Origin: Paenibacillus ihbetae
Lineage (GTDB): Bacteria; Bacillota; Bacilli; Paenibacillales; Paenibacillaceae
Length of the DNA stretch: 64,000 bases
Assembly (NCBI RefSeq): GCF_002741055.1
Contig: NZ_CP016809.1
Span: forward strand, 1,572,501-1,636,500
Direction: 5' to 3'
Part shown: positions 9,859-18,582 of the stretch, in pieces
Numbering within the stretch: the first letter of the stretch is position 1
How the letters are laid out: each line of letters starts with the position of its first letter
The notes under the pieces: generated by a model
The model's input: the letters and a program-made list of their open reading frames with translations, nothing else
The model's database searches: none
What the model was told of the DNA's origin: nothing
Translations under genes and position numbers: made by a program

Positions 9859-10548
9859 TCATGACACGGATTGTACCAATAGCCCGCAGTATTCGCACTC
9901 TTTTGATTCCTCTGATCTCAGAATCAATTTGGAACCACATCCCCTGCACTCCACAACGTGAGATTGTTGTGTTGACGGAGTTGTCTCTTCTTGATTCGTG
10001 ACAGAATGGCCGAAAACTTCATCGGATTTATTTGCATAATCTTGTTTGAATGTCAACACCCCCTCAACTAAGGCTCCTTCCGGGAAGTGACCTATGGACA
10101 TTAAATACTCCATATCTTGCTCTACGTTAAGCTGGGGTTGTCGCACCTGCTCCGCGATTTCGCTAATGCGGCGAATCCCGTGATCGAAAATAATTTGCTT
10201 ATATTGTTCAACAAGTTTTATGTACCACTCGCTTCGTCTCATATAGATTCCGGTTAATATAAAAAACAGCAGCAAGGAAACAATGAGGACCGCAAAAATA
10301 TAAGAGAGAATCGAATTAAAGAAAAATCCATAGACCAGATACGATATAAAGCTTGTAAATAACTGAAATGATATCATTTTGTAATGATATCCTTGTCGAT
10401 AATTAAGGTGCTTGTTTGCCCTAGCCCTCCATACCGACAAAGGAATCAGGACATAAGGAAGAAGCAAGCTGGCCGTAAACAGCGCAAGATCAACAGGCTC
10501 GGGCTTGGGCTCGTATTTATATTCTGTCGTTGTTTTGCTTTCAACCAA
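9859..10548 (-). CDS. Membrane protein with C-terminal zinc ribbon (paralogue 2 of 3)
   Basis: 229 aa, function unknown. Three membrane helices, a possible winged-helix region (RISEIAEQVRQPQLNVEQDM) and a C-terminal zinc ribbon CRGCG...CEYCG follow the plan of its two neighbours. The longest frame starts at a TTG at 10569, but AAGGTGA lies just upstream of another TTG at 10548, which I take as the start. It lies 28 bp upstream of the next paralogue and 37 bp after the previous one. Confidence 0.83.
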   Translation of the reverse strand: MVESKTTTEYKYEPKPEPVDLALFTASLLLPYVLIPLSVWRARANKHLNYRQGYHYKMISFQLFTSFISYLVYGFFFNSILSYIFAVLIVSLLLFFILTGIYMRRSEWYIKLVEQYKQIIFDHGIRRISEIAEQVRQPQLNVEQDMEYLMSIGHFPEGALVEGVLTFKQDYANKSDEVFGHSVTNQEETTPSTQQSHVVECRGCGSKLILRSEESKECEYCGLLVQSVS

Positions 10549-10585
10549 TAGTATCACCTTTCTTGTCAATTTCTTAATAAATCGT

Positions 10586-11341
10586 CTACCCGATCCTGCT
10601 GTGCCTCAGCAGCGTGCCGCAATAGTCGCACTCCTTGTGCTCTCCGCGGGCCACGGACGATTTCGCACCGCATCCGGAGCATTCTACCCAATATGGGCCG
10701 TCCTCTTCCTGCGTTTCCGTCTTCTCTGCCTTCATAATTACAGCGGCTTGGTTGAGGACCGAGTTCAGCTGCTCATCAAGGCTCTGTGCACCGCTGGTTT
10801 CGCTGAAGTCTTCCCGGCTCCGCAAGGACGGGATTTTCACGACACCGTTCTCGATCCGTCCATAGGGGAGCAAATGCAAACGAAACAAATCGTTCAAGTC
10901 CCGAATCACCTGCTCGGGCCCCTGTCTGACCGCCTGGGCGATATACGGGACATGGAACAGCCTCCTTCGCACGATGGTATCCGTGTAAACCTCGATCAGC
11001 ATTCCGAAGCTCTGGTCCCGCCTATTTCCGATCACGAACAAAATGACTACCGGAACCAAAAATACGATTCCCAAGAAGATTGTGACTTCCATAAGACTCC
11101 CGGTCTCTCCGGTGTCCGTGCTGCCGATGATCATCAAAAACTCAAGAACCATAAACGTAATTAGCAATACCCAGCCCAAGAGCCTGTAATTTCTTCCCTT
11201 GCAGCTGTTTCGCCGATGGCTGGCCATCATTCGGATGGCGGCCAGCACCATCGCGAGCGGAAAGAACAAAACGGCAGCCCCAAGGATAAGGGCATCGGTT
11301 GTAGAAAACTTCAATTTATAAGGTTTAAAAGGCGCACCCAT
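10586..11341 (-). CDS. Membrane protein with C-terminal zinc ribbon (paralogue 1 of 3)
   Basis: 251 aa, function unknown. Membrane helices occupy about 15-37, 55-75 and 80-105; a winged-helix-like region (HVPYIAQAVRQGPEQVIRDL) and a zinc ribbon (CSGCG...CDYCG) near the C-terminus complete the same plan as the two genes downstream. A strong ribosome-binding site AAGGAGAT precedes the ATG. The three copies are well diverged, which points to an old tandem duplication kept by selection. Confidence 0.84.
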   Translation of the reverse strand: MGAPFKPYKLKFSTTDALILGAAVLFFPLAMVLAAIRMMASHRRNSCKGRNYRLLGWVLLITFMVLEFLMIIGSTDTGETGSLMEVTIFLGIVFLVPVVILFVIGNRRDQSFGMLIEVYTDTIVRRRLFHVPYIAQAVRQGPEQVIRDLNDLFRLHLLPYGRIENGVVKIPSLRSREDFSETSGAQSLDEQLNSVLNQAAVIMKAEKTETQEEDGPYWVECSGCGAKSSVARGEHKECDYCGTLLRHSRIG

Positions 11342-11363
11342 ACGTTATCTCCTTGATCTGCTT

Positions 11364-12128
11364 TTATGTAGAACCCGCTTTGGCGTGCAAAAGCTGCATG
11401 TTACGGTCCTGTACCGTCCTGAGGATATCCCGGATCATCCGTGCCGTTTCCTCGGTCACCCCTTGCCGGGCTTCGGCGCTGACTTCACCGATCAATGTCA
11501 CCTGGTCCTCCAATACAGCGATTTTCTCCCGGATCAGATTTTCCACTTCATGGAGGGATGCATGCGGAATGGGATCGCTGTAGCGGAGCGTCTCCTCCAG
11601 TTCAGCCATGTCCCGGTCCAGCGAGTGGATTTCCTCGCCGGATAGCTGGTTCAGCTTACCCCGGATTGCGCCAATCCAAGCGACCGTTTCACGCTTCCTT
11701 GCCGTAAGCTCTCCCTCCTTCTCCTCATGACCGGCGACATACCTGCCGAGCAGAGAGACTAAAACCAAAACAACGGCGAATCCCAATAACGTCATCGCAT
11801 GGATTTTGAGATACGCCGGTCCCGAGAGCTTAAACAAGCTCCCCAGCAAAATGACCTCAAGGATGACGGATAAGGCATACACCCCGATAATGAAGCCCAT
11901 GGCAATCGTAAAGGGGGCACTGGAGGAAGCAGCTTTGCGTCTGCATTGATGGATGCAGGATCCGATAAAAATAAGCACAGACGCTTCAGCGAAGCCAACG
12001 GCAATGCCGGATACCCACGCGTTGATATCGGTCAGCCCGCCAATAATGCCGAATAGGAGAATCGTGGCAACCGGGACAATCAAGGCAGCCAACCAGAAAC
12101 CGTATCGAGCCGCGACTCTTGACGTCAT
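11364..12128 (-). CDS. Four-helix membrane protein with cytoplasmic coiled coil
   Basis: 254 aa, function unknown. Four hydrophobic segments (about 12-32, 38-57, 72-95, 108-128) are followed by a charged, helical C-terminal half (about 135-250) rich in E, R and L that should form a coiled coil. No zinc ribbon is present. Its ATG overlaps the stop of the upstream SPFH gene (ATGA), so the two are translationally coupled and probably work together at the membrane. Confidence 0.82.
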   Translation of the reverse strand: MTSRVAARYGFWLAALIVPVATILLFGIIGGLTDINAWVSGIAVGFAEASVLIFIGSCIHQCRRKAASSSAPFTIAMGFIIGVYALSVILEVILLGSLFKLSGPAYLKIHAMTLLGFAVVLVLVSLLGRYVAGHEEKEGELTARKRETVAWIGAIRGKLNQLSGEEIHSLDRDMAELEETLRYSDPIPHASLHEVENLIREKIAVLEDQVTLIGEVSAEARQGVTEETARMIRDILRTVQDRNMQLLHAKAGST

Positions 12129-13456
12129 GATGGATCACCGCTTTCACTTTCCATTATCCGGTGCCCGCATTCCATGCAGAACTTCTGCCCCGGCTTTACC
12201 TCATGATTGCAGTTGGTGCATTGAAGCTTATGACTTGCTCCACAGTTCGGACAGAATTTTGCACCCGGGTCCAGCAAGTGGCTGCATTCCCGGCAAGGGA
12301 TCGGCAGCTGGGCACCGCACTCCGCGCATACCTTGGCATCCGCCGGATAATCATAGCCGCAGGATGGGCAGGCTCTGTACGGGTCACCGCAGTTCAGGCA
12401 AAACTTCGCATGGCGTGGGATCACATGACCGCAATCGGTGCACAAAATATCGCGGGCCGGCTTATCCGGCTTCTGCACATGAGCAGGCTGGCCACAGCCT
12501 GAGCAAAACCGGGAATGCTCATCCATTAACGTCCCGCACTCGGTACAGGCTCTTGGCTTCAGTCCGGGTCCGTCTGCTGTCTGAACCTCGGTGTCTCTTA
12601 ACAGCCGTGTCATCGTTTCGTATACCGGACCAGCCATGCCGATCCCTATGCCCAGTCCGCTGCCGATCGCCCCAGCAGGGCTCCCGGGATTCTTCGCGGC
12701 TCCTTCCAGCGTATCGAAGGTCCGCTCCTGATGATAGGTATAGCCGATAATGTCCATTTCCGCTTTCTTCGCCAATGCTTCCTTAATTCGAAGAGCAGCG
12801 GGGTCATCTTCCGGAATATTGATGGAATCGACAAAGAAATTGAGCAGCGTAATCCCCATCTCATCGAACGATGGAGCAATCGCTTCCATAATATGCTTTG
12901 ATATTTCCGTCATATAGGCGCTGATTTCGACGACGCTGATCTTTTTGAAAATGATGTACGAGGAGATAATATCCTTAATATTGGACATAAGCACTCCGCG
13001 ATAATATTTGACCAAGGTGCTTTGATCAAAGGTTGGCAGCGTGCCGACCATTTCTCCCAAAAACTTTCTCGGATCGCTGATCTGGACCCCGAACTGTCCA
13101 AATGCCCGCACGGAGACGATAATATGATATTTGGGATCCTGCAGCTGAATCGGTGCGCTCGTTCCCCACTTCACATCCAAAGAGCGCATTTTGTTGATAA
13201 ACCAAACCTCTGCCGTAAACGGAGATTTGCCTCCGAACGGGAGATTGGTGATATTCGATAAAATCGGAATGTTTGCGGTGCTTAGCGTGTGCCTGCCTGC
13301 AGAGAAGGAATCCAAGGCTTGGCCGCCCTTATATAAAATCGCCTCCTGCGATTCGTGAACGATTAGTTGGGTCCAGGTGCCCAGCTCCTGGTTGGGATAA
13401 CGCCAAGCAAACACATCCGGCGGGCCTTCAAATTTAACAACATCAATGATAGCCAT
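12125..13456 (-). CDS. SPFH-domain protein with five C-terminal zinc ribbons (YdjI-like)
   Basis: 443 aa. The N-terminal two thirds (about 1-285) is an SPFH/virion-core-like domain (AIIDVVKFEGPPDVFAWRYP start, RSLDVKWGTSAPIQLQDPKY core, then NFFVDSINIPEDDPAALRI). A Gly-rich helix (AGAIGSGLGIGIGMAGP) leads into five tandem zinc ribbons at 304-432, each with two CxxC pairs. It resembles YdjI of the B. subtilis pspA-ydjGHI membrane-stress operon, but no pspA lies here. The longest frame begins at 13666; I chose the ATG at 13456 because AAGGAGAG lies before it and the SPFH domain starts there. It is the first gene of the five-gene operon. Confidence 0.85.
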   Translation of the reverse strand: MAIIDVVKFEGPPDVFAWRYPNQELGTWTQLIVHESQEAILYKGGQALDSFSAGRHTLSTANIPILSNITNLPFGGKSPFTAEVWFINKMRSLDVKWGTSAPIQLQDPKYHIIVSVRAFGQFGVQISDPRKFLGEMVGTLPTFDQSTLVKYYRGVLMSNIKDIISSYIIFKKISVVEISAYMTEISKHIMEAIAPSFDEMGITLLNFFVDSINIPEDDPAALRIKEALAKKAEMDIIGYTYHQERTFDTLEGAAKNPGSPAGAIGSGLGIGIGMAGPVYETMTRLLRDTEVQTADGPGLKPRACTECGTLMDEHSRFCSGCGQPAHVQKPDKPARDILCTDCGHVIPRHAKFCLNCGDPYRACPSCGYDYPADAKVCAECGAQLPIPCRECSHLLDPGAKFCPNCGASHKLQCTNCNHEVKPGQKFCMECGHRIMESESGDPS

Positions 13457-13596
13457 AGTTCTGCTCTCCTTTTGCATGGTTCGTCCGATCGGATGATCGA
13501 TAAAAATAGGTACAAATGTACTACTATTGTATACGATTTGGCCGGTAAATGGATGAAAAATTTGGGAATCGGACCATTCGTCGTCGCTTTTGCACA

Positions 13597-13637
13597 CAAA
13601 AAAACCGCCAAGCCTGCTTATACACAGACTTAGCGGT
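13597..13637 (-). terminator. Terminator after obg
   Basis: ACCGCTAAGTCTG pairs imperfectly with CAGGCTTGGCGGT, followed on the minus strand by TTTTTTTG. It separates obg from the SPFH operon. Confidence 0.85.
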
Positions 13638-13710
13638 AACTCTTTATCTATCCAAACGAGCGGCATTGAAGGCCCCGTTTCCGGGAAGCTGCCTCCTTCT
13701 AGCCCTGCTT

Positions 13711-15021
13711 TTAATAATAGCTGCTTCCTTCTACAAACTCGAATTCAAAATCCCCGATGCGTACAATCGTTCCATCCGTTGCACCGCGCTTGCGAAGCTC
13801 CTCGTCCACGCCCATATGGCGCATGGTCCGGGCAAGCTTCAGAATTGCATCATGCGAATTCATCTGCATACGCTTCAGCATCCGCTCGATTCGCTCGCTG
13901 TGCACGACGTACATTTCATTGTCGCGGGTAATCGTGAACGTGTTGTCATTCTGGGCTTTGAACTTGTAGACCTTCCGCTCGGCAACCTCGGTCACCTCTT
14001 CCACCGTCGGCTCTTCCGGCATGCTCTCAAGGATATCCATCGTCCGATACAGAAGCTCCTGGATCCCTTGACGGGTCAGTGAAGAAATGGGCATAACTTC
14101 AATGTCCGGGCGGATCGCCTTTACCTTCTCGGTGAAGACGGCCAGATTCTCTTCGGCTTCAGGCATATCCATCTTATTGGCAGCCACAATTTGCGGGCGG
14201 TCCATCAGAGCCGCATTGTAGAGCCTGATCTCATCATTGATCTTCTCCCAATCCTCGAACGGGTCCCTTCCCTCCGTACCGGCCATATCCACCACATGAA
14301 TAATGACGCGCGTCCGCTCTACATGCCGGAGGAACTCATGTCCGAGTCCGACGCCTTCATGGGCGCCCTCGATCAGTCCGGGCAGATCGGCCATAACGAA
14401 GTTTCGGCCATCGCCCACTTCCACCATACCGAGATTCGGCGTGATGGTCGTAAAATGATAGGCTCCAATCTTAGGCTGTGCGGCGGAAACGACCGATAGC
14501 AGCGTAGACTTGCCGACGCTCGGGAAGCCGACCAGACCGACATCGGCCATCACCTTAAGCTCCATAACGACATATCGCTCTTCGCCCTCTTCGCCGTTCT
14601 CAGCGAGCTCCGGCGCGGGATTGTTCGGCGTTGCGAAACGGATATTTCCCCGTCCGCCGCGTCCGCCTCTAGCTACGACGACCTGCTGCCCATGACGGGT
14701 CAGATCCCCGATTACTTCGCCCGTATCGTCATCCATCAGGATCGTGCCGGGCGGTATGCGCACAATCAAATTTTCAGCGTTGGCGCCATGCTGGCTTTTA
14801 TTCCGTCCCTTTTCTCCGCGCTTGGCCTTGAAATGCTTCTGGTAACGGAAATCCATCAGCGTACGAAGTCCTTCATCCACGCGAAATATGACATCGCCGC
14901 CTTTGCCGCCGTCACCGCCGGCAGGGCCGCCCTCAGGCACATACTTCTCACGGCGGAATGCAATAAGGCCATCTCCTCCGTCTCCGCCTTTTACGTAAAC
15001 TTTCGCTTTATCTACAAACAT
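13711..15021 (-). CDS. obg: GTPase Obg (CgtA)
   Basis: 436 aa ribosome-associated GTPase needed for 50S maturation, growth and, in Bacillus, sporulation. An N-terminal Gly-rich Obg fold (about 1-158), a G domain with [11 protein letters not shown] (G1), [12 protein letters not shown] (G3) and NKMDMPEA (G4), and a C-terminal OCT domain (about 350-428) are all present at family length. A strong ribosome-binding site (GAGGAAGGTGAT) precedes the ATG. It lies 13 bp after spo0B, the same pair as in B. subtilis. Confidence 0.97.
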   Translation of the reverse strand: MFVDKAKVYVKGGDGGDGLIAFRREKYVPEGGPAGGDGGKGGDVIFRVDEGLRTLMDFRYQKHFKAKRGEKGRNKSQHGANAENLIVRIPPGTILMDDDTGEVIGDLTRHGQQVVVARGGRGGRGNIRFATPNNPAPELAENGEEGEERYVVMELKVMADVGLVGFPSVGKSTLLSVVSAAQPKIGAYHFTTITPNLGMVEVGDGRNFVMADLPGLIEGAHEGVGLGHEFLRHVERTRVIIHVVDMAGTEGRDPFEDWEKINDEIRLYNAALMDRPQIVAANKMDMPEAEENLAVFTEKVKAIRPDIEVMPISSLTRQGIQELLYRTMDILESMPEEPTVEEVTEVAERKVYKFKAQNDNTFTITRDNEMYVVHSERIERMLKRMQMNSHDAILKLARTMRHMGVDEELRKRGATDGTIVRIGDFEFEFVEGSSYY

Positions 15022-15034
15022 GATATCACCTTCC

Positions 15035-15775
15035 TCAAGTCACTAACGGCAGGTATAAGCGGTACGTGGGTTCCCCCGGCTCCGTCTGTTCCACCCGAAC
15101 GCCTTCGTCCTGTACGGCTTGTTCGATCTGAAGCCTTAAGCTGTCGGGTTCTCCGAAGTCTCCCTCACCCTGTGCCCATACAATCAGCTCATGCTCCTGC
15201 TGCATAAATGTTAACGCTAACTCCCGGGTTTCTCCCCATGACGCTTTCCCGCTCATCTGGAAAGCCTTGACCGTCCGAATAATCGTTTCGGCCACCCGAT
15301 CGGCCGTTCCTGGCGAGACCTTGCCTTCCAACTGGACTTGATCCACAATGTCAACTTCCAGCTGCAGATTGTTGCCGGAGGTCCGGTATGAATGTAAATA
15401 AAAAACCAGAGAAGGGATGCCCAGCTTGGATATTTTGCTCTCCAGCGCCATCCGCTCTTTTATTCTTTCCACACAAGCCACGGATTTATCAAGCTTACCT
15501 AATTGAATATAGCCGTATAAAATTTGAAGTTCATTCATCCAATCATGTCGGTGATGATTCAACATCCGAATCGACGCGTGCTCCATATTCCGAACGATCG
15601 CCTGCTGCCTGCGCTTCTCCGACCGCAGCACAAGCCATGCAGCGCCAACCGAAGCAGCCGCAGCCCAGATTGCCGTTACGGCACCCGCTGCGAGACTAGG
15701 CTTCCATACCATCCATGCTACCGGCAAGACTGAGGTTAAACCGGCCCCAGCCGTTATCCATATCCAGGATTTCAT
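15035..15775 (-). CDS. spo0B: Spo0B-like sporulation phosphotransferase
   Basis: 246 aa. Two N-terminal hydrophobic segments (about 5-24, 30-49) precede the four-helix-bundle segment [20 protein letters not shown], where the His before DWMN is the expected phosphorylated residue. The rest is a degenerate histidine-kinase-like ATPase fold with no N/G boxes. Spo0B moves phosphate from Spo0F to Spo0A in the sporulation phosphorelay. Assignment rests on this motif and on the position between rpmA and obg; B. subtilis Spo0B lacks the N-terminal membrane helices, so this form differs. A histidine kinase of the SpoOB-type family is the main alternative. Confidence 0.85.
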   Translation of the reverse strand: MKSWIWITAGAGLTSVLPVAWMVWKPSLAAGAVTAIWAAAASVGAAWLVLRSEKRRQQAIVRNMEHASIRMLNHHRHDWMNELQILYGYIQLGKLDKSVACVERIKERMALESKISKLGIPSLVFYLHSYRTSGNNLQLEVDIVDQVQLEGKVSPGTADRVAETIIRTVKAFQMSGKASWGETRELALTFMQQEHELIVWAQGEGDFGEPDSLRLQIEQAVQDEGVRVEQTEPGEPTYRLYLPLVT

Positions 15776-15821
15776 CGCTTCTCCTCGTCTTTCAACAGCA
15801 ATTGGTTACATTCACCAGATC

Positions 15822-16001
15822 TCAGTATATCACAGTCTTTCCGCACGGTTCATCCCCTGGATGATGAACTTGGCAAATTTCAATACGAATTACGGTGGAG
15901 GACCAGCGATCGAAGGCGCTGCAGGCTAACGACTGCTCCACCTTGGATTCGAAGATGCCAACCATCTCGACGACCGGATACTCGCCCGCGGAGCCAAGCA
16001 A
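15822..16001 (-). CDS. Possible small ORF between rpmA and spo0B
   Basis: A 59-aa frame from a TTG at 16001 to TGA at 15822 reads as a plausible protein (EYPVVEMVGIFESKVEQS, FDRWSSTVIRIEICQ). There is no good Shine-Dalgarno at a proper distance and it begins just after the rpmA terminator, so it may be a chance frame or a remnant. The region otherwise holds the spo0B promoter. Confidence 0.25.
   Translation of the reverse strand: MLGSAGEYPVVEMVGIFESKVEQSLACSAFDRWSSTVIRIEICQVHHPGDEPCGKTVIY
15824..15852 (-). promoter_or_regulatory. Promoter of spo0B-obg
   Basis: Extended -10 TGATATACT with TATACT at 15829-15824 on the minus strand and a weak -35 (TGAACC, 17-bp spacing), about 50 bp upstream of spo0B and after the rpmA terminator. 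Confidence 0.5.
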
Positions 16002-16017
16002 GCCCCTTCTTATAATT

Positions 16018-16055
16018 AAAAAAGAAGCCCCGGCAACGATGCCGAAAGGCTTCTT
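16018..16055 (-). terminator. Terminator after rpmA
   Basis: AAGAAGCC...CGGCA (16022-16035) pairs with TGCCG...GGCTTCTT (16040-16055); TTTTTTAATT follows on the minus strand. It ends the rplU-prp-rpmA ribosomal operon. Confidence 0.88.
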
Positions 16056-16077
16056 CTGTAAGCAGTATAAGAAACGA

Positions 16078-16389
16078 TTAAGCTTCCACTGCAGCCGCTA
16101 CAGGAGCGACTTCAACCGGGTAGACGCTCACTTTCTTACGATCACGGCCCCAACGTTCGAATTTCACAACGCCGTCCACTTTCGCAAACAAAGTATCGTC
16201 TTTACCGATTCCCACGTTCGTGCCTGGGTGAATTTTCGTACCGCGTTGACGAACCAAGATGCTGCCGCCGGTCACAACTTGACCGTCCGCACGCTTCACG
16301 CCAAGGCGCTTCGCTTCACTGTCACGGCCGTTCTTCGTGGAACCTACACCTTTTTTCGATGCGAATAACTGAAGATCCAATTTCAACAT
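16078..16389 (-). CDS. rpmA: Ribosomal protein bL27 with cleavable N-terminus
   Basis: 103 aa 50S protein bL27, placed near the peptidyl-transferase centre. The N-terminus [21 protein letters not shown] carries the nine-residue Firmicutes extension that the Prp protease, encoded just upstream, removes before the Ala. The ATG at 16389 has AAGGAGGTAG before it; the longer open frame to 16641 only reads through prp in another frame. The C-terminus has an Ala/Val/Glu-rich tail. Confidence 0.97.
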   Translation of the reverse strand: MLKLDLQLFASKKGVGSTKNGRDSEAKRLGVKRADGQVVTGGSILVRQRGTKIHPGTNVGIGKDDTLFAKVDGVVKFERWGRDRKKVSVYPVEVAPVAAAVEA

Positions 16390-16406
16390 GTTGTCTACCT
16401 CCTTCT

Positions 16407-16739
16407 TTAAGTAGTCAGTTCTTGTATTCGTATATATTTGCCGTATGAATCGGCAATTCCCTGCAACATGACAACCATCGACTCGAGAAGCAGCTGAACT
16501 TGACCCGATGCAGATTCGTCTGCACTCTTCGGAAGATTCGCGCTGAGAAAGCCGCCCTTCATCCGGGTCTCCATAACGGTTCCGGTAAGAGCCTCGACGG
16601 AATTGACCGTTCCCACCGTGATGCTGGATACTCCGGCACACACGATATCTTGTCCGGGATCGGCATAGCCCGCATGTCCCTCAACCTTAAAGCTACGGAT
16701 TCGTCCATCTTCCCCGCGCAGGATCTGTACCGTAATCAC
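16407..16739 (-). CDS. prp: Ribosomal-processing cysteine protease Prp
   Basis: 110 aa (YsxB). It cleaves the N-terminal extension of bL27. The catalytic residues fit the family: H22 in VEGHAGYA, and D31 and C34 in [10 protein letters not shown]. It always lies between rplU and rpmA in Firmicutes, as it does here, 13 bp after rplU and 17 bp before rpmA. The start is GTG with GAGGGTG six nt upstream. Confidence 0.95.
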   Translation of the reverse strand: MITVQILRGEDGRIRSFKVEGHAGYADPGQDIVCAGVSSITVGTVNSVEALTGTVMETRMKGGFLSANLPKSADESASGQVQLLLESMVVMLQGIADSYGKYIRIQELTT

Positions 16740-16752
16740 TTACCGCACCCTC

Positions 16753-17064
16753 TTACGCTTGGATCTTCTCGATGGTTACTTTCGTATAAGGCTGACGATG
16801 ACCTTGCTTCTTGTGGTAGTTCTTCTTCGGCTTGTACTTGTATACAACGACCTTGCGGCCTTTACCGTGCTTCTCCACTTTCGCAGTCACAGTTGCACCG
16901 GCTACAACCGGGGTACCTGCTACCAGTCCGTCCTCTTTGGAAACGGCCAGTACACGGTCGAAAGTCACGCTCTCTCCGTCACCTGCATTCAGCTTCTCGA
17001 TGAACAATACATCGCCCTCTTGAACTTTGTATTGCTTACCGCCTGTCTCGATAATAGCGTACAT
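16753..17064 (-). CDS. rplU: Ribosomal protein bL21
   Basis: 103 aa 50S protein that binds 23S rRNA. The start [18 protein letters not shown] and the C-terminal [18 protein letters not shown] are family signatures, and the length is typical. A strong GGAGGTG lies before the ATG. It is the first gene of the rplU-prp-rpmA operon and is preceded by a leader of about 120 nt. Confidence 0.98.
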   Translation of the reverse strand: MYAIIETGGKQYKVQEGDVLFIEKLNAGDGESVTFDRVLAVSKEDGLVAGTPVVAGATVTAKVEKHGKGRKVVVYKYKPKKNYHKKQGHRQPYTKVTIEKIQA

Positions 17065-17186
17065 TTGCTTGCACCTCCCTATGTCTCAGACTCGCCTGGA
17101 AAAGGTGTCCGTTCATGCTGAACAGCGCTTATCAACCCAACCGGAGCGGTTACAGCATGTGCAGCAATAGATTACTTCACACATAC
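17065..17186 (-). ncRNA. Probable L21 leader (ribosomal protein autoregulatory region)
   Basis: Between the promoter at 17193-17221 and rplU lies an untranslated leader of about 120 nt. Inverted words (GCTGTAACCG/CGCTGTTCAGC, CATGCTG/CAGCATG) show it can fold. Bacillales have a known L21 leader RNA at this place; I did not check the consensus structure, so the assignment rests mainly on position. Confidence 0.5.
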
Positions 17187-17192
17187 CCAATG

Positions 17193-17221
17193 ATAATATC
17201 ATAATCCTTAATCAGCGTCAA
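17193..17221 (-). promoter_or_regulatory. Promoter of rplU-prp-rpmA
   Basis: TTGACG (17221-17216), 17-bp spacer, TATTAT (17198-17193) on the minus strand, a near-consensus sigma-A promoter directly after the rng stop codon. Confidence 0.85.
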
Positions 17222-17223
17222 CC

Positions 17224-18459
17224 TCAAGAAGGAAGAACAAAGCCTCTGCCTCCGCAGGCACCGCAAGGCTTGGCAAAGGGAAGCGGCATGCTCTCTCTCG
17301 CTTTCTTACGGGTCATTTCCAGCAAATCCAGCTTGGTCCAGCCTACGACAAATGTCTTGCTCCGATCCTTCCGGATCGCCTCCTCCATTGCGGCAGCTAC
17401 CTGATGCCGATGCTCCTCGCGCTCCATATCGATGAAGTCGACGATAATGATCCCTCCGATGTCCCACAGCCGCAATATGCGGGCAATCTCGCGAGCGGCC
17501 AGCAGGTTGGTCTGGAGAATCGTCTCGCCCAGATTATCCCCGCCGATATATTTGGCGGTATTGACATCAATAATGGTCATCGCTTCAGTCTGGTCAATGA
17601 CGATCGTAACCCCTTCCGGCAGCGCAATCTTTCTTGCGAAGCCGGTCTTCAGCTGATCATCTATCCCGTAAGCCTGGAAGAGCGGGACGCTCTCCGAATA
17701 ATGGATAACCTTGGGCTCGATGCCCGGGACGCTGTCCTTCAGGTAGCTAATCGTCTCCTCGGCTTTGGGCAGGCTGTCAATCACGAGCTCATCCTCATAA
17801 GGGTCAAATGAATCCCTGATCAGGCGCTGCAGAAGGCCAAGATCCCGATGCAGCAAAGCGGGAGCTTGAAGCTTCCGTGCCTTATCCGTTATTCTCGACC
17901 ATTCTTCCCTTAAAAACTCAAGATCACTGCGGATAAAATCGATGGGCTCATCCTCCGAAACGGTCCGAATAATGATGCCCTCTTCCCCGGTTCGCAGCTG
18001 CTCTCCAATCCCCTTCAGCCGGCTTCGCTCTGCATCGCGCTCGATCTTCTTCGAGACGGCGACATAATCGGCCGTCGGCATGTAGACCATGCATCTGCCC
18101 GGCAGCGAGAAATGCGTTGTCACCCTCGCCCCCTTGCCTCCCCTCGGCTCCTTCATCACCTGAACGATCAGCTCTTGGCCGACGGTCAGCAGCTGCGAAA
18201 TCGAGGGTTTCTGCTTCGGCTGTTTCTCAAGATGCGGATGAAGCACATCATCGACATATAAAAATGCGTTCTTCTTCAGCCCGATATCGACAAAGGCTGC
18301 CTGCATCCCGGGCAGCACATTGACAACCTTTCCCTTATAAATGCTTCCGACGACGCTCTGCTCGGAATTTCGCTCGACTGCGAACTCCGCTAATCTCCCA
18401 TCCTCGATGAGAGCCATCTCAATGGTCTCATGTTCACAATGAACTATCATTTGCCTCAT
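17224..18459 (-). CDS. rng: Ribonuclease E/G family endoribonuclease
   Basis: 411 aa. An S1 RNA-binding domain (about 35-115, IYKGKVVNVLPGMQAAFVDI) and an RNase H-like catalytic domain with the two metal-binding Asp motifs TIIDVNT and IIVDFIDME are followed by a short zinc-link-like CGACGGRG at the C-terminus. The length suits RNase G rather than the long RNase E; it lacks a degradosome scaffold. It should process rRNA or mRNA 5'-monophosphate ends. B. subtilis lacks this family but Paenibacillus and Clostridia have it. GAGGTGA precedes the ATG. Confidence 0.93.
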   Translation of the reverse strand: MRQMIVHCEHETIEMALIEDGRLAEFAVERNSEQSVVGSIYKGKVVNVLPGMQAAFVDIGLKKNAFLYVDDVLHPHLEKQPKQKPSISQLLTVGQELIVQVMKEPRGGKGARVTTHFSLPGRCMVYMPTADYVAVSKKIERDAERSRLKGIGEQLRTGEEGIIIRTVSEDEPIDFIRSDLEFLREEWSRITDKARKLQAPALLHRDLGLLQRLIRDSFDPYEDELVIDSLPKAEETISYLKDSVPGIEPKVIHYSESVPLFQAYGIDDQLKTGFARKIALPEGVTIVIDQTEAMTIIDVNTAKYIGGDNLGETILQTNLLAAREIARILRLWDIGGIIIVDFIDMEREEHRHQVAAAMEEAIRKDRSKTFVVGWTKLDLLEMTRKKARESMPLPFAKPCGACGGRGFVLPS

Positions 18460-18582
18460 GGCTTCACCTCACAAACGGAAGACGAACTCTATGATTCTAT
18501 CCTACCACAATTTGGATGAATGAAGCAGACAGAATCCGGCCCACCCTGCGTCTCCCTCATGTTGTTTACGATTTTACGCATA

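Noticed and set aside
13510..13521. GTACAAATGTAC inverted repeat as an operator of the SPFH operon
   Set aside because: The arms are only 5 bp and nothing else supports regulator binding.
13530..13555. Sigma-W promoter for the SPFH operon
   Set aside because: A CGTATA -10-like word exists at 13535-13530 on the minus strand, but no TGAAAC-type -35 lies 16-17 bp before it.
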